The position numbers were made by a program, and so were the translations under genes. A stretch of DNA of 64,000 nt. Source: Homalodisca vitripennis. Its lineage: Eukaryota > Arthropoda > Insecta > Hemiptera > Cicadellidae. Position 1 is the stretch's first letter. Every line of letters starts with the position of its first letter. The stretch covers positions 42,019,001 through 42,083,000 of the forward strand of contig NC_060214.1 of the NCBI RefSeq assembly GCF_021130785.1, given 5' to 3'. The notes beneath the pieces were generated by a model. The model was not told where the DNA came from and did no database searches. It worked only from the letters and a program-made list of their open reading frames with translations. This document shows positions 11,154-23,451 of this stretch, in pieces.

Positions 11154-11276
11154 TTAATAAGTTGTCATAATCTTTTTCTTGACTCTACTGCCACAGACCG
11201 GTTTACGATAAACACCCCTAAGTTTAATTTCAAACAACAGTTCGTCTTTACCAACTAGGTCCACTTTCAGCGACAT
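11154..11276 (-). pseudogene. Truncated gag start of the LTR element
   Basis: A 40-codon minus-strand frame begins MSLKVDLVGKDELLFEIKLR and continues RGVYRKPVCGS before ending at TAA. The pattern of a KDEL..E...RG start followed by basic residues resembles the N-terminal segment of many insect Ty3/gypsy Gag proteins, a recollection that I could not check. The ATG lies about 190 bp downstream of the 5' LTR, where gag is expected. The frame stops far short of a full Gag (normally several hundred residues), so capsid and nucleocapsid regions are lost. It is too short to be found by length alone; position and motif support it. Confidence 0.55.
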
Positions 11277-11450
11277 CGTTCACTAATTAAAGTTCAGTAC
11301 TGTTCACAAAAGTCACTTTATATTAGAGTTTATTCCTAACAGAATTATTTTTTATTAAAAAATAATTTATCAATTAATTTAATCTTCCTTAATCACACAA
11401 ACACCAATCACTGTTCTAAACTTCTTTACATCAATCGCTCAATTATACCA

Positions 11451-11464
11451 AGCAGAGTGGCGCA
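11451..11464 (-). promoter_or_regulatory. Probable primer-binding region, complementary to the 5' end of initiator tRNA-Met
   Basis: The plus strand reads AGCAGAGTGGCGCA, which I recognise as the first 14 nucleotides of eukaryotic initiator tRNA-Met. The element's sense strand therefore carries its complement, four bases after the 5' LTR. Most LTR elements pair with a tRNA 3' CCA end; here the match is to the 5' end, which suggests priming by a tRNA fragment, as known for copia with an internal part of the same tRNA. The five bases before it (TACCA) also match the 3' end of that tRNA. The match is seen; its role as primer site is inference. Confidence 0.6.
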
Positions 11465-11468
11465 ATTA

Positions 11469-12752
11469 TGTAACGTGTCTATAGTAAGGTTATCTTCTAT
11501 AAACAAATCACAACTATTTTTGTTTTAGTATAAGAGCGATTAATTGTGTTCTGAACTAATAACCCTTTATTTTAAGAATGCACAAGTTCCAATGGAATTC
11601 AATAATTAAACTCAGTATAAAATAATAGTAATTTTAATAAAATTTAAAATCAATAATACAGCAACGCCAAGCTATCTTTTTTACTTAGAATTTATTCTCA
11701 ATTATTTCATGTTTTTAACCCATCAAAAGTTCACAAGTCCAGTCTTAAAACTAACAATCAATCAATCATTCAATAATTGTGTCCTTCAAGTTCTCAGTGC
11801 TAATGTTTCAACACAAACTCAAAATAAAAATCTTCATTAAACTTCAAAATAAAATAATCTTCTTATAATATAAAATACAACAAATAATAAAATCCGACTT
11901 CTTCTCAAAATAAAAATCAAACAAATTAAGATAATATTAATATTTAATTTATGAACAAAGACAATGTCCAACCAGTTAAAGTCAAAATTGTATCAATTTC
12001 AAACTACTTATTTTCTGTAAATTTCCAATTTACAAATTATTGAATTATCTAGAATTGTCCGCTTGGCTTTGAATGTTAAATTTAGGAACTTGTTAAAATA
12101 TATATAGAATCTCAGAAGATTAAATAAATTTTCTTTTGCAGTAGATTATTCCTGATTAAACCAAATTGAAACAGGAAAAGATCATCAAGTAATTTTCTAT
12201 TTCAATATTAAATTCTAACTTTCACAGTACCTCGCACATCTGCTGAAGACTTCTCCAAGTAACTAAAATGACTATTATAGATTAATTAATTCAAACTTGA
12301 GACTTTAAATTTTGAAAATAAATTTTAATCTTACAACTCAACAAACTCAACCTTCTTCCCGAAAAATCAAAACGGCAAGAGTAGGCTAAACCTTAATACG
12401 TCTACACTCTCTGAGCACACAGCAAAGAATCCCCTGAAAAACGTGGTTGAAGCCACCGGAAGGATCTAGAAGTCCCTCTCACCATCTAATCAACCTCACA
12501 TTGGCCAATCAAAATTGAGCAACACAATGTCTGAGTTGAATGGTACCTATCCAACCCAGACCTGTAACCTGTGCTCAATACCTACATACAAAAGGAAGCT
12601 TCTAGCATTCCTTGAACCCGAATTGACAAGAAATTCAGCACTGCTGGAAGGTTCACAATCTTACAATTCAATTACTATATTAATTCACAATTCTCTTAAT
12701 AAAAATATAAAGATTCCTATAAATGATTAAATAATATAGGAAGCATCCTATA
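11469..12752 (-). repeat. 5' LTR of the retrotransposon
   Basis: 1284 bp, matching 6641-7925 over its whole length. The differences noted are one A fewer in an A run (near 11748), one extra A near 12169, and one base fewer near 12287. As the upstream LTR of a minus-strand element it should hold the promoter and transcription start. I could not place a TATA box confidently because the whole LTR is AT-rich. Confidence 0.93.
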
Positions 12753-12757
12753 GTAAG
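12753..12757. repeat. Target site duplication (right), GTAAG
   Basis: GTAAG directly follows the right LTR and matches 6636-6640. Confidence 0.9.
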
Positions 12758-13519
12758 TAAGTATAAAATGTTTATGAAATTATATATAATAAACTTCTTT
12801 TACAAAAAATAGTGTCGTTATAGAAGCCCGTTATGAAGTGTTACAATTATCACTTTAATTTACGTTGAAAACGTTGGGGGTTTTAGAGTAATCAGCAATG
12901 TAGTTAGGAGTTGCTTTCCTTATCCGGAAATATACGAGTACAATATTGCTATAATAATATTAAACATTTATATATAATGCTTAAATTCGTTCTTGAGATG
13001 GCCAGCCAAAACAACACACTGGCAGGAAGAGGAAAGAGGATTTTCTTTCAGAAACTTTCGTGAGATAAAAATTATATAAACTTTATATCTCAATTCATCT
13101 TGAGATATCCATTTGATATATAGGATTTTCCAATTTTTTACTAGACTTAAATTTGTTTTACTAGACTTTTAAAATTCGTTGGGTAAAATTGATAAAATTT
13201 TAAAACTAGAGAACAAAATATGGGAAACCAAATAAAATAATGTATAGGATGAATAATCAATTTGATAAAAACAAAAAGTGTTTTTCCATTATCTGTTAAG
13301 ACCGGTTGATATGTTATTGGTTACTGTTTTTTTGACAAGCTCGTGTAACTTAGTGTTTCTGTTTATTTTCTCAGAAATGAGTACATAAATGAAGATATAT
13401 GGAGTGTCTACGCCTAGACTTGTCTAACAACTTTAAAGCAAGCACGGGAATTATAAAGAGTATTGGATGTGTTCTAATGTATCCAAGTGGCTGATAATAT
13501 TTTTCTTATATATATGCGG
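12758..13519. other. AT-rich non-coding stretch
   Basis: No coding frame or named element recognised between the retrotransposon and duplicated segment copy 2. If the insertion is removed, this joins the sequence left of 6636. Confidence 0.6.
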
Positions 13520-14300
13520 GACTTATACAGGTCTTACTTTTTAAATATCACAAAAATATTAGTTTTGAGATGTGTAACCTCCACTACAATCCAAGCAGCC
13601 GTTGTTATTCGTCCTAATTATTAAATGTAAAGTGGTGTTATAATAACATTGCTTGAACTTAAAATAATAACCTACCATCTCAAACTTGATACATAGGTAA
13701 AAATATTAAACTATTATATATTTACGATTTGACAAGTGACAACATTTTATATTTCCATTTAAACATATTTTAGTTTTAAAATGTAATAGAACTAAAAGTA
13801 CGGTATGTCAAGTTGACGTGAGTAATCATATTGCCTACAAACTAAATTGTGTTGTTACCTGTCTCATGCAAGAGACAAGCTTTGTCTGACGTTGTCACAT
13901 GAAACATCTCTTTCTAAAACAACTGACACTGTTGATACCATTTAACATATTCAATATATCAAGCCAACATCCATAGTTAAAGTAACTTCTCGTGAAAATT
14001 AAAGTAACCTTTGAAAAACATATTATTCTATACATCGTAAATTTATACTATAACATAATGTTTTTAATCAAATGTAACAAACCTACATTTTTTAAAAGCA
14101 GCAATATAACCGAAAACATAAATGACTACGGTGCATCATAATTGTGTTTTTATTTCGTTAAGGAAGCTTAACGCAATACGAAATGTCTCAAGTATTGTTA
14201 AGAAAAATTAATGGTAGTAATTACCAAAGGTGAGAGTCCAAGTGCTTGGTAAATAGCAAGTGTTCGTGATGAAGGAAACTTTGAAGTTCTTTACCGGATA
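13520..14300 (+). repeat. Duplicated segment, copy 2 (copy 1 at 4755-5500)
   Basis: Same orientation as copy 1, with shared blocks CTCCACTACAATCCAAGCAG, GTCTGACGTTGTCACATGAA and AAATGTCTCAAGTATTGTT. About 60 bp near 14095-14160 has no counterpart in copy 1. The copies are separated by about 8.8 kb, of which 6.1 kb is the retrotransposon, so before that insertion they lay within roughly 2.6 kb. Confidence 0.85.
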
Positions 14301-17300
14301 TTCATTTGACTGAGGAAAACAATGCAAATGTCTCCTCTTAGACGATTAATGTATCTTCTGTTTTTATTTATACTGGTTTTAAAAGTGTTTATTGTGTTTA
14401 TATTTTGTCAGAAAAGTTTCATCAATTGCGATGAAACGTTTTCTTACAATATTTTATGACATAATTTGCGAAGAAAGGAGAAATATAGAAACTTTGATGA
14501 CCATTCTTAGAGTAGTAGTAGGCATTTGAAGAAAGATATAGTGTTACATTTAAAACAGATAAACATTTTTAAAGCTAAACATAGTATACTTTACGGCACT
14601 TTGATAAATTTTATTTATAAATCCGTATTATATATTGATACATATCATTAAATAAAAAAAAATATTAGCCCCAGATTTAAATCACGTAAATGCTGTAAAA
14701 ACCTCATAATTTTATATTTGGCTAATTCCTTTGCTTTAATTACAATATTGTGTATTAAATTTCTTCTTTTGTGTGCAATTCCAAGTCGAACTATTAGTGG
14801 ACGTATTTAAATTTTCCTTTATGCAGCAAATTTATCTTAATACGTTAAGAATTTAAAATAAAGGATAAATATTCCCATTATTTACTGAATTTCTGTAGGA
14901 ATAGGTAAAATAGCTTTAAAGTAGTTTTGATTAGTAATAAAATTAATATAGTAAACAAGAAAACAAACACTTAGTTTACCTGACGCAAATTTTGCAGTCT
15001 GTAACGATCATCAAAGTTTGCTTAGTTAGTAAAGCGACTATATAACTAGGACTGAGACCCTCAACTGTGGTGATTACTGTAAATAATTTTCCTGAAAAAA
15101 AATTTAGTTATTTAAACTTTTATTAGATGTAAAGAAGTATGTAGTTTATGAGAATTAAAAAGAAATGTTTAGTATTTAACATGTGTTTATAACTTACTTC
15201 CCGTTATATAGTAAAATAAGAAAACATTATAATAAGTGTCAGTTGTAATCAGATTTTGTTCGCCTTTCATTATTGTTTAGAGTATTGTTTGTTATGGAAT
15301 TTCAGCTCTGAAACCATTGTTAATCTGGGCTTATGAAGTAAAATTAATTTCTGGAGAACGAATAATGATTTGCATTATAAGCTAATATCTTGAAGACTAA
15401 AGTAGTGTAATACATTTACAATACCAAAAAAATTTTCCATTTTAAGACTTTATCAGAAAAGTAGGCAGAATACGCTTTCAAGCGTCTAAGTAAATTTTGG
15501 CACCTTCATGTCAGTCGCTAAAATTAAAGGGGCTTAATGAGTGATACGAATATATGATTCTCATAATAAATAAATCTTCATTTTCAAAAGTATTTTTTGC
15601 AACAGGCCGACTTGCACCTCAGGACTATTTAGGGAATCTTTCGTCAGCGATACATCTAATGTAATACGTCCTTAAGGTCACCAAAACAGAATTTTAACAA
15701 AATATTATTGCAATGATTGCAGTAAATTAAACTGCAATGACCTGACTGAATGAAACTTAAATAGCCAAGTCCAGGAATTATAACTACTAAATATTTCCAT
15801 GGAACGAAAGAATGGGATTATTTTGAAATTTAGGTTTCAGATATTTAGAAACCGTTGTAAAATTATTACAGTTAGACCAATACATTTTTAATTTATCAGC
15901 AAACTCTATGTAAGAAACTCTATTTCGTAATATCGTATATAAAGGAGGTTAGTTTTTATTTGAATAAAATGAAAAAATGACGTATTTCTGGTTTAAACTC
16001 ATCAAGACAGTTTCAAAGTAGTGCTATAATACCGCACGGTAGAAAAAATCTTTTGCTGACCACATAACTGAGTTATTTAAATAATTAAACTTACACAGAA
16101 TGACAACTAACTTATCCAGTCCAGCTCTTGCTGATCCATTGGTATTCTCTATCTTTGATAACATGAGTAATTATGCAAACCTTAACAATGTACGTTTCAA
16201 AATGAACTTGAACTGATATGGTATGATAATTAAGTTTGATATGTATGTAAATAATATTAAGAACTAACTTTCCACCAGTTTTTCCTCTCAGATCACAGGA
16301 AAACAAATATGAATACGGTGAAAGCTTCGTAAAATGTCTGTAAAATATATGCCTCAAACCCAAGAATATAAAAAACCACGGCTAACTATGGTAATTCGAC
16401 ATCCTTAAAGCATTGTATGGCTCATACAATTTTAATTTTAATGCCTCTCCTCTACTTCATACATATCTGCCAACCTCGTTTTGGTAGTTAGCCTTTAGTA
16501 CTTAGCTGCCTTCTCTCTGAATTTCTTAAGTAATTATACCAGAGCCTTACCTTTTTATAAATCTGCATTTTAAAGCTATTTCAACTTTTTTCTTGAGCGA
16601 TAGTTCAAGGGGTGTAAGGAGAAGTAAATGCACTTTTTATAATGTGTGACGAGATTGCTCTGATAACCGACTAATTTAGTCTCTAATTCTCGTCATTTTT
16701 ATTATGTTTTCAAATGAAAAATGGATTACAAAGACCTTTGAAACTTGATTTTGTTTCATACTTGTTCATAAAAATATTTTCATGTACAAAAACTATCATT
16801 GGTATTATTGGAATTCAGAATTAGTAGTTACGGTTACCCGTGGCTTTACAGTTTTACGTGTATTATGTTTTTAAATAGATTAAAACATGTACAAAATAGT
16901 TTTCTAGTATGAACATTTTAAAAAGTTGGAGTATAATATAAAATCATGTTTTACTTACTTTACACAAAATAAGTAGAGTTGTTCGGTGCTTTAACTCGGT
17001 TAATGTATACTGTAAAAATGTATTACTGAGCGAATGTGTACTAGCTCTAAAAATGAATAATACGTGGCTGAATGGGAATATTGTGTATATGAATTTGTGA
17101 CTGAGCCAGCTGCCTAATTCTAGGATCAGTTGTCCAGCTCTAGAGTCGACCACTTACAGAGACTATTGCTCTGTGTTAGAGCCAGCAGTCAAACTACCCA
17201 GAACTCTGCAATTTAAGTTGGTGTGGATATTTTATATAATCACAGCAATTGTTTTTATTTGAGATTGGAGAATGAAATGTAGATTTAACAGCATTGTCAC

Positions 17301-20300
17301 TGTTTAAATATATTATGAAGTTAATTGAATTTATAGATATAATGATTATTTCACACTTTATTTACAATTTCATTTCTAAATTATATAAAAATCCTGTTAT
17401 TAGAGCAGGAACCCACTGAGATTATAAAGTAGATGTCGGTTCAGTAGTGAAACTAGAAGATACTGTTAATTATCTTGTTAAATTTCTAAAACTCCTACCC
17501 CACCAAGAATTTCAACTAACAATTTGTGTTTGAAAACTAGATCTCCAAAAATGACTGACTATTTATTACATCAGTATGTAACACGTAATATTAAGGTAGA
17601 TGTGGTGGGAAGGGTTCTTCCATACGCTGCACAGTGATAAAGGTGAATTGGAGCTAAACGTTAAATGCATACAGTAATATTTGACAAGTAAATAACTGAA
17701 ATAATATTTGATTCAGTAGCAATAGGAAATATATTAAGTTGGTTATAAGAGAAAAATATGGGTAGATATTAAAGAATCCCTAAGAGACATAGGCAGATTT
17801 TAATTAGAGATTTGCTCAAGTAAATTAAGATCACATAGACGACAAAAGGGATTGCATAAACTTTGAAAGGTTTTAATCCGATTCCTTTATTAAACAGGTA
17901 AACTTTTCAAGATGTCCATTACTTTACTTTGCTATAATAGTCTGTGTATTTTTGTGTATAACGTATTTAAAATAATAATTTATAAATTTTTTTACAGCTG
18001 AAGAAATGAACAAATATAGAAAGAAATTTAAACATGTTAGATATTTAAAAATGTAGTTGAAAATACAAGATATAACAGTTAAAAGTGATAAATAAATTTT
18101 TATTATTCAAAGGAAAGTTTTTATTATAAAATTGATATTGGAAATTTGATTTTTCATTATTTTTAATATATGATGTGCAATAAAATACAAGTTAAAGTTT
18201 AAAAATTTAATGTCTGAAGATTTTGTGTAATAGCGTAATAGATTTAAATTATAAAAAGTTACAAAGATTTTACGAAAACACACGTTATATTGAAACGCAA
18301 TTATTTGGTTTTGTTGCGGGTCGTGATAAATAATATTGTTTTCAGAAGCTCTGATCTCATAGCATTAAATTTACAAACATATGCAGTATGCACGGCTTCA
18401 TAGACATTTCCCTAGATTATATCATAGCCAATAATTATTTAAAGAGAACCACCAACACTGACGAAAAACTATGTATACATGATATCATTATCTTATCTCA
18501 TAAACTAAAAGGGATTTTATATTTTTATAACTTCTTGGAAATCATTAACCGTTAAATTCTTGAGGTCTAGGTTCCGATATTTCAACAATTATAGACCATT
18601 TAACTCGAATAATAGAATACGTTTCTCTTTAAAAAATTATATACGGTTCCGATTATAATTTATGATATTCACCTCCTTTTCTAAAAATTACTATTTAAAC
18701 TTTGTTGTAGTAGAAGTAATCGCGTATTTAAAGTATAAAAGTCTCAACATTAAGAAAGTTAGTACCTAATAATTTTAAAAAGCAAGGTGAACTTTTTATA
18801 ATACAGAATTGTGTTATTAAACAATCAACTAAATAAGACTTTTCAAAGTATTGTTGGCAGACGAAATACTTCAGTATTCGAATTAGTAAAACTTTCTTAA
18901 ACAATTATAAGAAACTAAAATGAACCCGTAAACAGCAACATAATTTCTGATATAGAGGCCTACATTGACTTTTAATACACGGACTTTACAAGTTATTGAA
19001 AATAATCCATGAATATTCTTTAGAAACATAATTATGCTAAGACAAGCATAAATTTACTAAAGTGACCTTTAACGTCTTAAAGGCTCATATAGGGTTTAAA
19101 AATAGAAAAATTTAGTTTTATATGCTAGGCATTGTACACATTTAATTTTTGTGTAATATTATTTTGATATAAAACAAGTCAATACTTATCAAATTATTCC
19201 CGAACAGGTACCTATTCCCTAATAATATTAGCATATATTTTATAACGAGAGAACATTAACTATGATAATTAAGGAAATTTAATTTTTATTAATATTTGTA
19301 TTAACAACATAGGTAATTATTAACAGTTTATCGGCGTTGAATGTTTTTTACTTAACTGCATATAATACTTAAAACTGCATATATGTATTTCTAGGAGTAA
19401 AGCAGGCTTACTATTACAGCTTCTGTGTTAGAATTAGCAGTTTGAACTTTGATCAGACTAACAAACCCGTATATTTGTATTGGATAAATAGAAACCCAGT
19501 AACCAAGCACACGGTTATTGTAATGAGAGGCTGTTTACTTCAATTTATAACGTACAGAAACATAGTTACACATTTACTTGTAGAAATATTATGGTTTATG
19601 GAAGGTTTTAGAGACTCACGTGTATGACGAATGCAATGAACAATTAAGTAAATCAGGTTGGGCCGTGTCATTGATAAAGGAATATTCGTTTATGTTCTTT
19701 TCCAAAAGGGCTGTGAAGTTTGCTTTTTTCACATTTGGTATTTGGGTAGAGATATATCAACAGTGCACTGTGTTTTATTATTCGAACTTATCAGATTTTA
19801 ATTATTATATAAAACTGTACTTAGAATTACCCGAATGCTGAATAACTAAGATGTTGTAGTCAAATAAAGCCTGTTTAAACACATACCTAACATTCCTGGA
19901 ATATCTTGAGGTCACTGGAAGATATTATAATTTCCAAATTTATCCTAGAATTTATTGAATTTACGGAATTATGTATAGTTATAATTATGGAATACAATTT
20001 ATGGGATTTATATTCTTGCTTCCGAATACGTCGAAATGAACAAACTATTGATTTTACGACATCAAACTTACTAAATTATCTCTTAACTTAAAGCAGGGCA
20101 ATAATTAATACAAATATTTCTAATCTGGAAATCACTGATTAATTTGCAATTGCACAGGATGTACTGTTGGAAATTGTCACATCGAAGTGGATTCATTCAT
20201 GCCAGAAGAAATGATACCAACTATGTTGTTTCCCGTTATCCTGACATTGAGGTGTTGCAGTGTACTTTGGTTTCCACTGTCAACGAGCCGATAAAGTTTC

Positions 20301-22110
20301 AGCTTACACGGAGCTGTCTAAAACTGTTACAGTTCAACCTATAATGTTTCATAAGCTGTCACTCTGTTCTTTCTATAAATCTCTTTATGCTTTTAAATCA
20401 CCGTTTAGAAATCATAGTAACAAACACCTTTCTTTAGTACGCAACCTATTGTTATACTTATTCTTAACAATAGTTTAGTAACTTTTCAGAGCACAATGTA
20501 TGTTTAAATAAAGAAACATAAGTATAAGAGCGAATATTATTTAAAAATGTAAGTTATAATGTTAGCAAGTTCAGTGTACACACATTTCAATCATCATGTT
20601 TATCCCAATTAACAAAACATTCTGTTGATAATTAAAAATCACATCGTCCTTCTCATTTACTCACCATTACACTTGTAATATTCCAAGTAACAAAAAGCGT
20701 CTGAATGTTCTTATTTGGAGCCATTTTGCCTATGGGTTTTCATGTATAGTCTATTACAAATATATACAGTATGGAAGTACAATTCGACCTGAGGGGAAAT
20801 ATTAGAATGTACACTGTAAAGGATATACAAATACCACACTTAAGATTGTATACAAGTAATTGCAGAGTATTCAATTAACATGTTTCAATGACAAACATGT
20901 TATCATCGAACATTTAGAATCGTTCACTGGTAAAAAAATGTGTAAAACCACGTTTACTTCTGTAGGTCAATTTTAATAATTAGTGTTGGGTTTGCTTTTA
21001 TTAGACGCATGTTTAGAATTAGTGTAAATGTAGTTAAAACACGTCATGGGTTGTTGTGATCCCAGAATTATGCGTGTCCCAATACTGTTATATTATTTGC
21101 TTACTCATATTATGACCTAAAACCAATGGGTTATGGGTTAGCTTAGTAATTCTCCTAATAAAGAGTTCAGGTAGCAGATCTCGAAACTTAGTGTTACAGA
21201 TCATGTGTACTCTAAATTATGTATACTATTATACCGTATAGCCAGACCATAATATATCATTGGCTTATTGGTAGTCTGAGTAAATAGTTAGAATTTAAGT
21301 AGTTGTGGATTCGTATAATCTGTTATTGTTATTTACAAGTAAATCTGCTTAAAAACGAAAATGTTTATTTTCTGATGATCTCTAATTCAAGCCTCCACTC
21401 CACTATATTGTACTGTTCAATTTTTTAATTTGGCGGGGAAAAAGAAAAAAAGAGATCCAAGTTTGTTACTGCTATAATGACGTCTCAATGACGTTGTATA
21501 AGACATGGATATACAGTTTTATACCAACTAAGTATCATATGAGGAAAGTGGGAAACTTTGATCTTAAGGTAGTGTTCGTGAAGTTATGGAACCAATAGAT
21601 TATAAACAAATTATGGCAGTATCTCCATTGAGCAGAAATATTTCTTCACTATTAATCAAAGGTTTCTTTTTTAATTCCTTGGAGCCCTCCAACGCCCTGA
21701 AAACTTTTTCTAACCTTCATTTGTGATGCACGAATATGAATTTTTCGATGAAAATATAAATAGTTTTTAGTATTTGTTAAATTTAAAAAATAGTATTCTA
21801 TATTTCTAGATGTACTCAATGTATGTAAAAATGCAATCCCATTCATATTAAATTGAATTACGGTGACAAAAAAACATAACAAGCATAAATTCGCACTAAA
21901 ATGACAGGTGCCGTTGTAGAAATAAATAATGCATTCTTGTACAACATCTGAGACGGTGATTTATTGTCTCAGTCGTCATTCAGCATCCTTCCTCTTACAA
22001 CGCACTGTTATCTCTCGATATAATAAAGCGGAAAAAAGAATGCAACAGCTTTTTTACTCGAATAAAAAAATTTATTAATTTGGAATATTTAGGCAAGAAG
22101 AGTTTATATA
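14301..22110. other. Long AT-rich stretch without recognised genes
   Basis: Several open frames of 60-83 codons occur here (for example near 16112-16363, 17-kb, 19.4-20.5 kb, 21652-21882), but none has recognisable motifs or sustained coding composition. A short block at about 21165-21205 (GCAGATCTCGAAAC, TAGTGTTAC) matches a repeat fragment at 47630-47665. A somewhat GC-richer patch at 20150-20330 has no recognised product in any frame. Confidence 0.6.
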
Positions 22111-22506
22111 CAGGGTGAAAATTAAGTCTGGAACCTCTTTTTTAATTTTTGAACCACAATAGAAAGAAATATCAAAGTTCACACGTGCTTACTGGTGGTA
22201 GTAACGCACACACCTGCCCAATTACCGACCAGATAATCCCTTTGGGGGACGGTCCACAAGGAGTCAGACAAAATTCTTAAGTAGCAGCATAGGTCAAGTT
22301 TGGTATCAAATTAAAAGTCTAACTTAGCAGAGTATAATGCCGCAAACCTGACTTCAAAAGGTGGATTCATTCAGTAAGTATAGCTATTTGAATTTTAAAA
22401 CAATTGAATAATGTAAATTATTAAGTATTACAAGTAACACTAATTTTTAAGTGCCTGTGATCAAAGTAAATGTTCAAAATGTTCCCCTCCCATCGTCTGG
22501 CAATGT
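22111..22506 (+). repeat. Left terminal inverted repeat
   Basis: Matches the reverse complement of 23055-23449. Similarity stops right after GTCTGGCAATGT. The arm contains the transposase stop codon (at 22461-22463 on the minus strand) and the final ~15 codons. Confidence 0.92.
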
Positions 22507-22995
22507 CCTAGGTGGTTGTAAGAGCCATCTACTGCATTTTGAAGGTAGTCACGAGGAATATCTTGAGCTTCTTAGACTATGAGATTTCTTAGGTTTGCCA
22601 AATCTCGAGGCTTAGTACGATAAACTTTATCTTTGAGGTATCCCCAAAGAAAAAAATCCATCGGAGATAAATCAGGGGAACGAGCAGGCCACTCTACTGC
22701 ACCACATCTTCCAATCCATCTGTGAAGGAATATTGTATCCAAGTATTCTCTAACAAGGAGAGCAAAGTGCGGTGGCGCACCATCTTGTTGGAAATAAATT
22801 ATTTGAAATTGTCGACCAAGAGCAGCTTGCAGGAATTATTCAAGTGCAGGAATTATCTCATTTTGGAGCATTGCTAGACACGAGTCACCATTTAAATTAC
22901 CATTGATAAATAATGGCCCATAATTTGATTTCCTATAATACCTTCCCAAACGTTAAGTTTCTGTGGATGCTGTGTATGACTTAATCTGCCACTTT
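22461..22995 (-). pseudogene. DD41D mariner-like transposase, C-terminal half, with stops
   Basis: Read on the minus strand it starts near QHPQKLNVWEGIIGNQIMG, a block that precedes the second catalytic residue in these enzymes. It continues through IIYFQQDGAPPHF, which carries the second catalytic Asp, then WPARSPDLSPMDFFLWGY, which carries the third. Exactly 41 residues separate the two Asp residues, giving the D41D spacing reported for rosa-type members of the IS630-Tc1-mariner group. The end reads HLGHCQTMGGEHFEHLL then TGA. Stops interrupt the frame in an ALE*FLQ context and an IV*EAQ context, and a frame change occurs near the GPLFINGNLNGD block. The first catalytic Asp and the N-terminal DNA-binding domain are absent. 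Confidence 0.87.
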
Positions 22996-23054
22996 CACAT
23001 TCTAACAGTAGTTGTGTTATTGGTAATAATTATTGATTCCTGGCTTTGATTACT

Positions 23055-23449
23055 ACATTGCCAGACGATGGGAGGGGAACATTTTGAACATTTACTTTGA
23101 TCACAGGCACTTAAAAATTAGTGTTACTTGTAATACTTAATAATTTACATTATTCAATTGTTTTAAAATTCAAATAGCTATACTTACTGAATGAATCCAC
23201 CTTTTGAAGTCAGGTTTGCGGCATTATACTCTGCTAAGTTAGACTTTTAATTTGATACCAAACTTGACCTATGCTGCTATTAAAGAATTTTGTGTGACTC
23301 CTTGTGGACCGTCCCCCAAATGGATTATCCGGTCGGTAATTGGGCAGATGTGTGCATTACTATCACAAGTAAACACGTGTGAACTTTGGTATTTCTTTCT
23401 ATTGTGGTTCAAAAATAAAAAAAAGGTTCCAGACTTAATTGTCACCCTG
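23055..23449 (-). repeat. Right terminal inverted repeat
   Basis: Reverse complement of the left repeat over ~395 bp. Frames of 61-71 codons in this arm (23252-23467 on plus, 23269-23454 on minus) arise from repeat DNA and run past its end, so they are not taken as genes. Confidence 0.92.
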
Positions 23450-23451
23450 TA

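Larger units (their letters stand above)
6641..12752 (-). mobile_element. Ty3/gypsy-like LTR retrotransposon, internally deleted, non-autonomous
   Basis: A 6.1 kb element with two directly repeated LTRs (6641-7925 and 11469-12752), a 5-bp target duplication and a polypurine tract (minus strand) beside the left LTR, which shows that transcription runs leftward. In the sense direction it holds a primer-binding region, a 40-codon gag-like start (11276 to 11154), unplaced sequence, an integrase C-terminal remnant (10876 to 10408), and a long AT-rich 3' section with internal tandem repeats and one GC-rich open frame (9396 to 9199). Protease, reverse transcriptase, RNase H and the integrase core were not found, and only ~280 bp separates the gag and integrase pieces, so most of gag-pol has been deleted. 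The LTRs differ by three single-base indels, with no substitution seen, implying recent insertion by proteins supplied from elsewhere. The Ty3/gypsy assignment rests on the integrase GPY-type module. Confidence 0.9.
22111..23449 (-). mobile_element. Tc1/mariner-superfamily transposon with ~395-bp terminal inverted repeats
   Basis: The element begins CAGGGTGAAAATTAAGTCTG and ends with the reverse complement, CAGACTTAATTGTCACCCTG, with one mismatch in the first 25 bases. It is flanked by TA on both sides (22109-22110 and 23450-23451), the target duplication of the Tc1/mariner superfamily. The inverted repeats continue almost perfectly for ~395 bp on each side and enclose ~550 bp encoding half of a DD41D-type transposase on the minus strand. 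The last transposase codons and 3' flank lie in the left repeat, so the right repeat is an inverted copy of the element's own 3' end. The first half of the transposase gene is missing. It cannot move on its own; its intact ends could still be recognised by a related transposase. Confidence 0.92.

Noticed and set aside
11451..11464. A tRNA-Met gene
   Set aside because: Only the first 14 bases match; no anticodon arm or T arm follows. Its place beside an LTR explains it as a primer site.
17073..17160. Possible splice site GTAAGTGG on the minus strand near 17155
   Set aside because: The same bases read as an acceptor on the plus strand, and no coding-like exon is attached on either side.
20144..20478. 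Two overlapping plus-strand frames in a slightly GC-richer patch
   Set aside because: No frame on either strand gives a recognisable protein, and no convincing splice sites bound the patch.
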